The notes under the pieces: generated by a model | Seen by the model: only the letters and a program-made list of their open reading frames with translations | Databases searched by the model: none | What the model was told of the DNA's origin: nothing | From: Gracilimonas sp040882225 | Lineage (GTDB): Bacteria > Bacteroidota > Rhodothermia > Balneolales > Balneolaceae | Length of the DNA: 64,000 nt | Assembly (NCBI GenBank): GCA_040882225.1 | Contig: JBBEBR010000014.1 | Location: 62,001-126,000, forward strand | Direction of reading: 5' to 3' | Program-made: the position numbers and the translations under genes | Part shown: piece after piece, positions 35,410 through 44,309 of the stretch | Numbering within the stretch: position 1 is the stretch's first letter | Layout: each line of letters opens with the position of its first letter

Positions 35410-37800
35410 TTATTCGGCAGGTTTTTGTTCTTCTTTCGTAGTCTGCTCGCTTCCATTCCCTGAGACTTGAGCGGCTGCATTGTCTTTTACGGATTCTTTT
35501 TTCTCTTCTGGATACTCAACCCGGCTGTGATATACGCCAACCAAAATATTCATAAATGATTCTTTTATGATTTGCAGGTGCCGGAATGTTAGCGGGCAAT
35601 GGCTTAGTTGGCCCTCAGCTACACGGTCGTCAATCATTCGATTCACAAGGTTTTCGAGTTTGCTATAGGTAGGGTTTTTCATGGCGCGGCAAGCTGCTTC
35701 AACTCCATCAGCGAGAAGAAGAATCCCGGTTTCTTTAGTAAATGGGAGGGGGCCTTCGTAGCGGAACTGCTCTTCCTGAAGCATGCTTTTGAGACTCTCA
35801 TCCTCTTTAGCTTTTTCATAGAAATAGCGAATTACAGAAGTTCCATGATGGGTTTCTATAAAATCGACAATAATTTGGGGGAGATCTTCTTCCTGAGCCA
35901 TTTTTACGCCTTCACTAACGTGCGCTTTTATAACCATGGCGCTCATCTGTGGTTTTAGCTTATCGTGCTCATTAATGCCTTTAGATTGATTTTCCACAAA
36001 ATAATCTGGCTTCACCATCTTCCCAATATCATGATAAAGTGCGCCCACACGACAAAGGAGAGCATTTGCGCCAATAGCTGATGCGGCAGATTCCGCTAAA
36101 TTGGCTACCTGTAAACTGTGATGAAAAGTTCCGGGGGCTTTGTTCATCAATTCTTTTAGCAAAGGCTGATTGGTATCGCCAAGTTCGATAAGGGTGAAAT
36201 CAGTAGTAACGCCAAATAACTTTTCAAACAGAAGAATTACAGGATAAGTGAATAAAATGAAAACCGAGCTAATTGCGACAAACATTAATTCGGAAACAAA
36301 TTTTTCCCATCCACTTAACGTCGCAAGGCTGAAAGAACCCAACACCACCACATAAGTTATGAAGACTACTCCGGGGGTTGTAAAGAAAAACTGGGAGCGA
36401 TCTTTGATATCCCTGACAGAAAAAACTCCGAGGCTGCACGCCGCAAAAGTAGCCACTACAAACTGAAAGCTGTTTCCGTTTACCAGGCCTAACATGGTTG
36501 CAAGAGTGATGGAAGCCACCAATCCCACTCGGGAATCAAAAATAATAGTGAGTATGATGGGCGCAATGGCTATCGGAATAATGTAGGGATCAGAGATATC
36601 AAGATAATTGACCAGTCCGGCGGCGAAAGTGACTAATGCCATTGTCAAAAATACCAGCAAAAACAGGGGGTTGTTTGATGTAATCGGCCTTCGGTATAAA
36701 TAGATGTACATAAAAAAGACGAACGAAATTACCACCACCACAACTACCTGTCCGGCGAAACGAATCCATTTTTCTTTTTCGCTCGCATTTTGAGATCTGG
36801 CATCTGCAAGGCTTTCGAGGATATTTGTTTTTTCCTGAGTAACAATGTCACCCCGCCGAATTATTACCTGACCTTGGGCAATAGCGCCTTTGGTTTCCGA
36901 GATAGTGGAAATAGCTTCCTCGGTTCGGGCTTCTGTATCCTCCTCATTAACTTTATAATTTGGCATGATAACCTTGTTATACAGTTCTATTGCCAATTGC
37001 GCGTTTTGTTCACTGAACATGCGGCTCAGGCGAAACTGCACAAATTCATTAGCTTCACGAAGGTCACGCACACGCGTCAGGTTTACAGATTGTTCGGTGC
37101 TTTCCCGTGTATTTCGAATGGTGATTTTATCCGTACTTATCGAGCTTTTATTTTGATTTATGATGCCTTGCGATAGCAATTGGTCAATTAGGAGCTCGAG
37201 TTGTTGCTTTACATTAACACCAATAAACTGGTTTGAAGAAAGATCCTGATTTTTGATGCGATCATAATTTTCCAGCAAAGACTCCCATGAGGGCTCGGTA
37301 AGCTCTACTTCGTTGAGACTCAACTCCTGAACAAAACGAATACTGTCGTCGAAAGCAGACATTTCCGTGTCACGTTTTGTTTCTTGCCATGTATGATAAG
37401 CTTCCAGAACAGGCTGAATTTCGCGGTACAGAGAATCGAGCCGAGCCTGTATGTTGATAGGCACATTCTGGTCTACCCGAAAAATGGAAACCACATTTTC
37501 ACGAATTTCTTCTACTTCCCCTTCAATTTCAGCTTCCGTTTTGTTTATGGCAAAATCGAATGGAGCGGTTAAATCAGCCGAACGCCAGGGTTGGCCTGTT
37601 GTATAATTAAGGCCGGAATTAATGGTATTTCGGGGAAGTGAAAAAACGCTGATCAGAATAAAAAGGAAAAAAATCAGGACCCGGATATACGGATTTCTCT
37701 TCAGTGAATATTTCTCCTGCTCTTTTTTCTTCTTTTCACCGATAAGTGGTGCAAGCTCTTTCTTTTTTTGGCCAAGGCCGATTTTTTCCAGAAAACTCAT
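35410..37800 (-). CDS. 7TMR-HDED / HD-domain phosphohydrolase, PgpH-type c-di-AMP phosphodiesterase
   Basis: 796 residues. An extracytoplasmic helical domain (about 60-360), seven closely spaced membrane segments (about 360-540), then a cytoplasmic HD domain: FHHSLQVANLAESAASAIG, VGALYHDIGKMVKPDYF, DFIETHHGTSVIRYF and LLLADGVEAACRA. This is the 7TMR-HDED plus HD architecture of PgpH, which in Listeria hydrolyses c-di-AMP. The activity is inferred from family. It is divergent from rsmA and shares a unit with xerD. Confidence 0.85.
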   Translation of the reverse strand: MSFLEKIGLGQKKKELAPLIGEKKKKEQEKYSLKRNPYIRVLIFFLFILISVFSLPRNTINSGLNYTTGQPWRSADLTAPFDFAINKTEAEIEGEVEEIRENVVSIFRVDQNVPINIQARLDSLYREIQPVLEAYHTWQETKRDTEMSAFDDSIRFVQELSLNEVELTEPSWESLLENYDRIKNQDLSSNQFIGVNVKQQLELLIDQLLSQGIINQNKSSISTDKITIRNTRESTEQSVNLTRVRDLREANEFVQFRLSRMFSEQNAQLAIELYNKVIMPNYKVNEEDTEARTEEAISTISETKGAIAQGQVIIRRGDIVTQEKTNILESLADARSQNASEKEKWIRFAGQVVVVVVISFVFFMYIYLYRRPITSNNPLFLLVFLTMALVTFAAGLVNYLDISDPYIIPIAIAPIILTIIFDSRVGLVASITLATMLGLVNGNSFQFVVATFAACSLGVFSVRDIKDRSQFFFTTPGVVFITYVVVLGSFSLATLSGWEKFVSELMFVAISSVFILFTYPVILLFEKLFGVTTDFTLIELGDTNQPLLKELMNKAPGTFHHSLQVANLAESAASAIGANALLCRVGALYHDIGKMVKPDYFVENQSKGINEHDKLKPQMSAMVIKAHVSEGVKMAQEEDLPQIIVDFIETHHGTSVIRYFYEKAKEDESLKSMLQEEQFRYEGPLPFTKETGILLLADGVEAACRAMKNPTYSKLENLVNRMIDDRVAEGQLSHCPLTFRHLQIIKESFMNILVGVYHSRVEYPEEKKESVKDNAAAQVSGNGSEQTTKEEQKPAE

Positions 37801-37957
37801 TCAAATAATATAATGTGATTCGCTTAGAAGTATAACAAGCGTTGTTTAATTTACAAATCTAATAATTGTGAAGCGACTTCCCTGTTTTTTTCTTCTTTTA
37901 TGATTTTTGCAGGTTTTCAGCGCTGAACGTATAATTAATAATACCAAAACCTCCGGC

Positions 37958-38731
37958 ATGACATTCCGCAAAAAAAAGAGCCTTGGCCAGCATTTTCTAA
38001 CCGATAGAAATATATTATTTAAAATTATTGATGCTGTTGAGGCCAAAGCCACAGACCGGGTAATCGAGATAGGACCCGGAACCGGCGCTCTCACAAAGTG
38101 GTTGGTCGAGAAATATGAGGATGTACATGCAATTGAATTGGATGAACGTGCAGTTGAAGTTTTGAGAAGCGAACTACCATCCCTTAACATTCACCATAAA
38201 GATATATTGCAGGTGAACTGGGCTGATTTTATTGCTCCAGATGCATCAACATTTGTAGTAGGAAATCTGCCATATTATATCACCAGCCCCATATTATTTG
38301 ATTTGCTTGAAAACCGAAACTCTTTAGACGGAGCCGTTTTGATGATGCAGAAGGAAGTGGCAGAACGGTTAGTGGCAGAGCCTTCATCTAAACAATATGG
38401 AATTCTGAGTGTTCAAACTCAGCTGTTCAGTTCCGTGGAGTTATTATTTGATGTATCCCGAAATTCCTTTAGCCCGCCCCCAAAAGTTACGAGTGCTGTG
38501 GTGCGCCTTACATTTAATAAGCCGGGATTAAACTGTTCCGATGCCTCCATAAAAAAAGTAGTTAGAACAGCTTTCAATCAAAGAAGAAAAAAATTAAGTA
38601 ATTCTCTGAAACCTGTTTTGGATGATTATTTGCCAGAGGGATTCAATTTTGATGATAGGGCAGAGCATTGGGAACCTGCCACATATGCAAAGTTGGCAGA
38701 GCATTTGGAAGAGTCTGACAAGTTATCTTAA
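37958..38731 (+). CDS. rsmA: 16S rRNA (A1518/A1519) dimethyltransferase
   Basis: About 257 residues from the ATG at 37958; the protein starts TFRKKKSLGQHFLTDRNI, as RsmA/KsgA proteins do. A TTG at 37907 would add 17 non-conserved residues and is rejected. SAM-binding motif IEIGPGTGALT, motif IV NLPYYITSPI and the C-terminal RNA-contact part FNQRRKKLSNSL are present. It dimethylates two adenines near the 3' end of 16S rRNA during small-subunit assembly. It is divergent from the PgpH-like gene. Confidence 0.95.
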   Translation: MTFRKKKSLGQHFLTDRNILFKIIDAVEAKATDRVIEIGPGTGALTKWLVEKYEDVHAIELDERAVEVLRSELPSLNIHHKDILQVNWADFIAPDASTFVVGNLPYYITSPILFDLLENRNSLDGAVLMMQKEVAERLVAEPSSKQYGILSVQTQLFSSVELLFDVSRNSFSPPPKVTSAVVRLTFNKPGLNCSDASIKKVVRTAFNQRRKKLSNSLKPVLDDYLPEGFNFDDRAEHWEPATYAKLAEHLEESDKLS

Positions 38732-38892
38732 AGATGATTGATTATTCTGCATCTGAACCTGCAATAATCAAAAAGAGGGACATGTTTGGTGAATCTTTTT
38801 GTTTGGTACAGAAGTTGCTCAATATTCATCCAAACGAAATAGGGTTAAACCCGAGAATTTTAATCATTAACTAAATAAGAGGAGTCATACAA

Positions 38893-39180
38893 ATGGCTAG
38901 TATTAAACCTTTAGGCGATCGTGTATTGGTTCAGGCTGAACCTGCCGAAGAGAAGACCAGCTCCGGTATTATTATCCCTGATACGGCTAAAGAAAAACCG
39001 CAACAAGGAACAGTAATAGCGGTAGGTGCCGGTAAAATTGAAAACGGTACAAAAATAGATATGAGCGTTAAAAAAGGGGATAAAGTTCTTTACGGAAAAT
39101 ATGCCGGAACGGAAGTTACCTTAGACGGGGTAGAATACCTGATTATGCGTGAATCTGATATCATGGGAATTTTAGCTTAA
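38893..39180 (+). CDS. groES: co-chaperonin GroES
   Basis: 95 residues, normal length, with the mobile loop SSGIIIPDTAKEKPQQG and GTEVTLDGVEYLIMRESDI. It caps GroEL. The Shine-Dalgarno AAGAGGAGT about 8 bases before the ATG is the strongest in this window. No CIRCE inverted repeat (TTAGCACTC-N9-GAGTGCTAA) is visible in 38732-38892. GroEL follows after 46 bases. Confidence 0.95.
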   Translation: MASIKPLGDRVLVQAEPAEEKTSSGIIIPDTAKEKPQQGTVIAVGAGKIENGTKIDMSVKKGDKVLYGKYAGTEVTLDGVEYLIMRESDIMGILA

Positions 39181-39226
39181 CCCATCACTAAACAAATTAA
39201 ATTTTAACATAAAAAAATAGATAATT

Positions 39227-40960
39227 ATGTCTGCTAAGTTAGTTCACTACGATATGGAAGCTCGCGATGCCTTGAAAAAAGGTGTTGATAAGCTTGCCAA
39301 TGCTGTTAAAGTCACGCTTGGCCCTCGTGGACGGAATGTTGTAATCGAAAAGTCTTTCGGAGCTCCAACGGTAACCAAAGATGGTGTAACCGTTGCTAAA
39401 GAAATTGAGCTTTCGGATAAAGTTGAAAACATGGGCGCTCAAATGGTGAAAGAAGTAGCCTCCAGAACCAGCGATAATGCCGGTGACGGAACAACTACTG
39501 CTACCGTTCTTGCGCAAGCAATTTTGAGCCAGGGTTTAAAAAACGTAACAGCGGGTGCCAATCCTATGGACCTGAAAAAAGGCATTGAAAAAGCCGTAAG
39601 TGCCATTGTTGAAGAGCTCAAAATTATGAGCAAGCCCGTTAGCGATAGTATTGAAAGTATTAAGCAAGTAGGTACAATTTCCGCGAATGGTGATCAGGAA
39701 ATTGGTGATAAAATTGCCCAGGCTTTTGAAATTGTTGGGAAAGACGGTGTTATAACTGTTGAAGAAGCCAAGGGAACAGAAACCTATCTCGATACTGTAG
39801 AAGGTATGCAGTTCGACCGCGGCTACCTTTCTCCTTATTTTGTTACTGATTCTGAGAAAATGACCACCGAATTGGAAGACCCTTACATCCTGATTTTCGA
39901 TAAGAAAATTTCAAGTATGAAAGACCTTCTCCCAATTCTTGAGAAAGTGGTACAAAGTGGTAATCCTCTTTTGATTATAGCCGAAGATATTGAAGGCGAA
40001 GCCCTCGCTACTTTGGTTGTAAATAAATTACGTGGTTCTCTGAAAATTGCAGCTGTTAAAGCTCCGGGATTTGGTGATCGCCGTAAAGCGATGCTCGAAG
40101 ATATCGCTATACTTACCGGCGGTACTGTAATTTCCGAAGAACGCGGCTACAAGCTTGAAAATGCTACCATGGATTTCCTTGGTAAAGCAGCCCGTATCAC
40201 AATCGACAAAGATACGACAATTGTTGTTGATGGTGCAGGTAAAGAAGACGACATCAAAGCACGTGTAAATCAGATTAAATCTCAGATTGAGAATACAACC
40301 TCTGATTACGATCGTGAAAAACTACAGGAAAGGCTTGCTAAACTGAGCGGCGGTGTTGCTGTTCTGTACATTGGCGCTGCTTCTGAAGTTGAAATGAAAG
40401 AGAAGAAAGCCCGCGTGGAAGATGCCTTGCATGCAACCCGTGCCGCTGTGGAAGAAGGAATTGTTCCAGGTGGTGGAGTTGCTTTACTTCGTACACTTAA
40501 AGCTCTTGAAAAGATCAAGGGTGAAAATGCTGACGAAAATGTGGGTGTACAAATTATCCGCAGAGCGATAGAATCACCTCTTCGCACTATTGCTGATAAT
40601 GCAGGGGTTGAAGGCGCAATTGTTGTCCAAAAAGTACTTGCTGGTCCTTCAGCAGAAGAGCTCAAAAAGCTTAAAGAAAAATCAGATAAGAAAAAATCTG
40701 ATGAAGAATTGAAGTTGCATTACGGATACAACGCACGTACCGGCTTTTATGAAGACCTCATTAAAGCCGGTGTAATCGATCCTACTAAAGTAACACGAAC
40801 TGCACTTGAAAATGCAGCCTCTGTTGCCGGATTGATGCTTACCACCGAAGCGGTTATCTCTGAAAAACCAAGTAAAGATGGCGATGATAATGGCGGCGGA
40901 ATGCCAGGCGGAATGGGCGGCGGTATGCCCGGAATGGGAGGTATGGGCGGAATGATGTAA
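39227..40960 (+). CDS. groEL: chaperonin GroEL with a charged insertion
   Basis: 577 residues against about 545 for most GroEL proteins. Diagnostic parts: VTLGPRGRNVVIEKSFG, DGTTTATVLAQ, the VAVLYIGAASEVEMKEKK region and a Gly/Met-rich tail (GGMPGGMGGGMPGMGGMGG). Between V470 and Y499 there are 28 residues where E. coli GroEL has about 7, so roughly 21 are extra: Lys- and Glu-rich (EELKKLKEKSDKKKSDEELK) in the equatorial domain. Folding of cytosolic proteins with GroES; operon groES-groEL with a terminator at 40994. Confidence 0.95.
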   Translation: MSAKLVHYDMEARDALKKGVDKLANAVKVTLGPRGRNVVIEKSFGAPTVTKDGVTVAKEIELSDKVENMGAQMVKEVASRTSDNAGDGTTTATVLAQAILSQGLKNVTAGANPMDLKKGIEKAVSAIVEELKIMSKPVSDSIESIKQVGTISANGDQEIGDKIAQAFEIVGKDGVITVEEAKGTETYLDTVEGMQFDRGYLSPYFVTDSEKMTTELEDPYILIFDKKISSMKDLLPILEKVVQSGNPLLIIAEDIEGEALATLVVNKLRGSLKIAAVKAPGFGDRRKAMLEDIAILTGGTVISEERGYKLENATMDFLGKAARITIDKDTTIVVDGAGKEDDIKARVNQIKSQIENTTSDYDREKLQERLAKLSGGVAVLYIGAASEVEMKEKKARVEDALHATRAAVEEGIVPGGGVALLRTLKALEKIKGENADENVGVQIIRRAIESPLRTIADNAGVEGAIVVQKVLAGPSAEELKKLKEKSDKKKSDEELKLHYGYNARTGFYEDLIKAGVIDPTKVTRTALENAASVAGLMLTTEAVISEKPSKDGDDNGGGMPGGMGGGMPGMGGMGGMM

Positions 40961-40993
40961 TTTCATTTCCAATCAAATCTTATCGATTAATTT

Positions 40994-41028
40994 AAGCCCC
41001 GGCTGCTATTAGCAGTTCGGGGTTTTTT
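40994..41028 (+). terminator. terminator of the groES-groEL operon
   Basis: Stem CCCCG-CTGCT with AGCAG-CGGGG (40997-41007 with 41011-41022; one G and TT as bulges), loop ATT, then TTTTTT. Confidence 0.9.
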
Positions 41029-41170
41029 ATATCGCAGATTAGACTGATTTCAGTGATATAATTTCCCGAATTAGTATCACATTTTGAATGAGGATGGGTT
41101 TCATCTCCGATCAAATCCCATCGTAAAACCAATTGCTTTCAATTCTTTTATTGCTATTTAACCTAAAGAA

Positions 41171-41581
41171 ATGGAATTAAAAGATACATACTGTAAAAAA
41201 GAGTTGGTATCTTTCTGTCAAAACCCTCACTCAACTAATTTATTTATGATAACTGTTCACATTTGTGGAGAAGAGAAGACGCTTCAAGAAGTAGATACCG
41301 ATTGGATTACGCGGGTTCTCAATAGAAATAGAATTCAGGAAAATCCCATCTGCGTGAAAGTAGATATACATGGTAACTCAACAAATCTGAAATTAGCAAC
41401 ACCAAATTGTGAAGATTTTGTACCAGCTAAAGGAAAGAATGAAATTGAAAATAGAATCATTTTTTTATGGGAAGAGATAGTCTTAAGCCAAAGTGATATT
41501 TTTGCGGCCCATATTTATGATTTTCTCACTCGTATGGAGCAATGGGTGTCATTTGTACCCAAAAAAGTTTCCTCTATATAA
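41171..41581 (+). CDS. hypothetical protein
   Basis: 136 residues, no family recognised. There is no signal peptide; the core has a beta-alpha pattern (MITVHICGEEKTLQEVDTDW, CVKVDIHGNSTNLKLATPNC) and an amphipathic C-terminal helix (IFAAHIYDFLTRMEQW). Two Cys pairs are spaced widely. It has its own upstream gap after the groEL terminator and converges with the HelD-like gene (26-base gap). Function unknown. Confidence 0.5.
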   Translation: MELKDTYCKKELVSFCQNPHSTNLFMITVHICGEEKTLQEVDTDWITRVLNRNRIQENPICVKVDIHGNSTNLKLATPNCEDFVPAKGKNEIENRIIFLWEEIVLSQSDIFAAHIYDFLTRMEQWVSFVPKKVSSI

Positions 41582-41607
41582 CTTTTTTAGAGACTGGCTT
41601 TTTCTTG

Positions 41608-43659
41608 CTAATGAATAAGTTTACTTAAACTACCGGTGTGTGTGAGAGTAAGCTTATGCATGGCTCTTGTACAAGCAATGTAGAGTAAACTTTTGTCCAC
41701 TTTAGTGTGATAATTTTCAGTGCTTACATAGGGAACGATAACCCTGTCAAATTCCAGGCCTTTTGCAAGATGAATGTGTGTAATAAGTATTCCCGATTTT
41801 AAAATTGAGCTGCCTGAAGTTAACAGGTGAATATCCTTTACATTTGCCAATTGTTTATACAGCTGTTTTGCCTGTTTCTGTGTTTTGCACAAGATGCCAA
41901 GTGTGTTATGATCAGAGTTGATAAACTCTTTCACATTTTTCAGGACAGCTTTATGTTCTTCCGAAAGTGTGTTGAAGTTCATGATCACGGGCTCCTCTCC
42001 GTGTCGCTCAATAGCTTCTACATCAGCCCGAGGTGAAATTCGTAAAGAAAACTTAGTGATTTCCCAGGTTGACCTGTAACTTTTGGTAAGAGTTACAGCT
42101 TCCGATTCAGAAAATACTTTTCGAATATCGTCTGCAGTAGTTGAACTGTAAGGATTCACATTTTGATTTGCATCACCCAAAATAGTTTTATTACAAGGAA
42201 ATAACTGAGACAAAACAGCATACTGAACCGCAGTATAATCCTGCATTTCATCTACAATTAAATGTTTAACCTGATTGATGCTATCCACGCCTTCCAACTG
42301 TATTTTCAAATACAAGAGTGGAAACAGATCAGAATATTCAAATACAGAACCTTTGGCATATTCAAACATTTTAGGTATCTCTAACCTTTCATAAAATTCC
42401 TTATAAATAACCCGTAGGTTATCACTACCCATCATATTTTTTATCTGTTTTCGAATCTCTTTCTTCTCATCAGATTTAAGAATGTATTTGAAATCTCTTT
42501 TAGCTTTATTGATCACATCAGTAGCAATGGCCGTTTGGCGGCGCATGAGTGGGAGTTGAGAATTTGCATTAAATCTCTGGCGCAGGAAGTGAGCTGGAAT
42601 GGTTTTGAACCTTATCCTGATATCATGCTCCTGAAAACGATTTCTCTTCATCCAGTTGGCATACGTATTAAGCTTGCTTAAAAAATCTGAGGTTGCTTTA
42701 AACTGAATACGCTCGATAACTGATTTTTCATGCTCCTCAACCAGCTTATTTACCTGATCAAAAAAACCTTCGAACCGATATTTATCACCCAGAACACGAT
42801 TAGCAAGTTCTTCCATCTCCATTTCTGGAATAGTTTCCTCTCCAAGTTCCGGAAGTACATTTGAGATATAGTCTGAAAATACCTTATTCGGAGAAATGAT
42901 CATGATATCTCTGGCACTGAGCGTTTTTTTAAATCGATATAAGAGAAATGCAATTCTATGAAGAGCAATGGAAGTTTTACCCGAACCGGCTACCCCTTGT
43001 ATAATTAATACCGGTGTAGTCTCATTACGAATAATAGCATTTTGATCTCTCTGAATGGTTGCTACGATATTTTTCATTTTATCGTCAGCAGATCTGCTTA
43101 GTTCCTTTTGGAGTACATCATCTCTAATATATAAGTCTGACTCAAGCATCATTTGCATTTCCCCACTAACGATCCTGAACTGACGCTTTCGCTCTATTTC
43201 TCCATTCTTTGTTCCGGTTGGCGTATCAAAAGAAGCTTTACCGGGTTCAAAATCATAAAACATACTTGATACAGGTGCACGCCAATCGTGAATTAAATTC
43301 TTATTACCTGCTTCATCGAAAAAAGAATGTATTCCAACATATATAGGTTCTGGTTTCTTTATGCCATTTTCTCTGAAATCTATTCGACCGAAATAGGGTG
43401 TTTTGATTAATTTTCGGAGTTTTATCTTATAAGCCACAGCCGCTTCTCCTGAAATAGCCTGCATATTAACCGATTGTTTGATAGCAGCTTTTTCTGCGGC
43501 ATCCATCCCTGTTTTATTTTCATAGAGATAACTTTTCTGCTCTTTTAACTCTTTGTATTGCTGGTTTACATTTTTATCAACCTCTAAATATGCATCTTCG
43601 AGTTTATCTATTATCTCTCTTAAATATATGCGCTCATCTTCTTCAGTAGGATTAAACAT
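41608..43659 (-). CDS. HelD-like RNA-polymerase-recycling helicase (UvrD/SF1 family)
   Basis: 683 residues. The N-terminal part is a long coiled-coil helix (KLEDAYLEVDKNVNQQYKEL), then the HelD-specific segment KTPYFGRIDF and HDWRAPVSSMFYDF. Walker A is GVAGSGKTS (222-230). Later come VDEMQDYTAVQYAVL (Walker B, DEMQD), LTKSYRSTWEIT and the C-terminal helicase motif VSTENYHTKVDKSLLYIACTRAM. HelD removes stalled RNA polymerase from DNA using ATP; in Gram-positives it may also confer rifampicin tolerance. Orthology is inferred. Confidence 0.85.
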   Translation of the reverse strand: MFNPTEEDERIYLREIIDKLEDAYLEVDKNVNQQYKELKEQKSYLYENKTGMDAAEKAAIKQSVNMQAISGEAAVAYKIKLRKLIKTPYFGRIDFRENGIKKPEPIYVGIHSFFDEAGNKNLIHDWRAPVSSMFYDFEPGKASFDTPTGTKNGEIERKRQFRIVSGEMQMMLESDLYIRDDVLQKELSRSADDKMKNIVATIQRDQNAIIRNETTPVLIIQGVAGSGKTSIALHRIAFLLYRFKKTLSARDIMIISPNKVFSDYISNVLPELGEETIPEMEMEELANRVLGDKYRFEGFFDQVNKLVEEHEKSVIERIQFKATSDFLSKLNTYANWMKRNRFQEHDIRIRFKTIPAHFLRQRFNANSQLPLMRRQTAIATDVINKAKRDFKYILKSDEKKEIRKQIKNMMGSDNLRVIYKEFYERLEIPKMFEYAKGSVFEYSDLFPLLYLKIQLEGVDSINQVKHLIVDEMQDYTAVQYAVLSQLFPCNKTILGDANQNVNPYSSTTADDIRKVFSESEAVTLTKSYRSTWEITKFSLRISPRADVEAIERHGEEPVIMNFNTLSEEHKAVLKNVKEFINSDHNTLGILCKTQKQAKQLYKQLANVKDIHLLTSGSSILKSGILITHIHLAKGLEFDRVIVPYVSTENYHTKVDKSLLYIACTRAMHKLTLTHTGSLSKLIH

Positions 43660-43821
43660 CTATCCGCTTTAGTGAAAATTAAAAGCTTTAAAGTTAACCA
43701 ATACCCTGATAAAGCTGTAATATTTTCACTTTTTAAAAACTCTTCAGATTAATTTTTGAAGGGTTTTTTATTGTCGTTCATTTTCCTACAATCATCTGAC
43801 CATTTAATTAACTGAACGCAT

Positions 43822-44244
43822 ATGAAACCAATTGTTAGAAATATTTTGGCGCTGATAACAGGTATTGTTGTCGGCGGAATTGTAAATATGGGCATAATTA
43901 CGATTAGCGGTTCCGTTATTCCTCCCCCAAGTGGAGCTGATGTTACCACGATGGAAGGTTTACAGGAATCCATGCACCTCTTTCAGCCCAAGCACTTTTT
44001 GATGCCATTTCTGGCACATGCAATTGGAACCTTGGTGGGCGCATTTTTAGCTGCCTTAATAGCCGTTTCAAATCAGAAGAGATGGGCGCTAACGGTGGGA
44101 GCATTTTTCTTTCTTGGGGGAGCTACGAACGTAATTATACTACCTTCTCCACTTTGGTTTAGTATCGTTGATCTGGTTGGCGCTTACTTTCCTATGGCTT
44201 TTTTGGGATGGTATTTGGTGGAGAAAAAGTTCAGAAAAGTTTGA
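43822..44244 (+). CDS. membrane protein, four-helix, unknown function
   Basis: 140 residues with four hydrophobic segments (ILALITGIVVGGIVNMGIIT, PFLAHAIGTLVGAFLAALI, GAFFFLGGATNVIIL and VDLVGAYFPMAFLGWYLV). No family recognised. The first loop is polar and Pro-rich (SVIPPPSGADVTTME). It is followed after 65 bases by a beta-propeller lipoprotein gene. It may pair with that lipoprotein, but nothing in the sequence shows it. Confidence 0.7.
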   Translation: MKPIVRNILALITGIVVGGIVNMGIITISGSVIPPPSGADVTTMEGLQESMHLFQPKHFLMPFLAHAIGTLVGAFLAALIAVSNQKRWALTVGAFFFLGGATNVIILPSPLWFSIVDLVGAYFPMAFLGWYLVEKKFRKV

Positions 44245-44309
44245 TAAGTGCTTTAATATTTATAGCTTGGTTTCAAGCATCAGCATATTAACTTTACTAT
44301 ATTCTTTTT

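Noticed and set aside
37907..37957. TTG start for RsmA
   Set aside because: The added 17 residues are not like RsmA; the ATG at 37958 gives the usual short N-terminus before GQHF.
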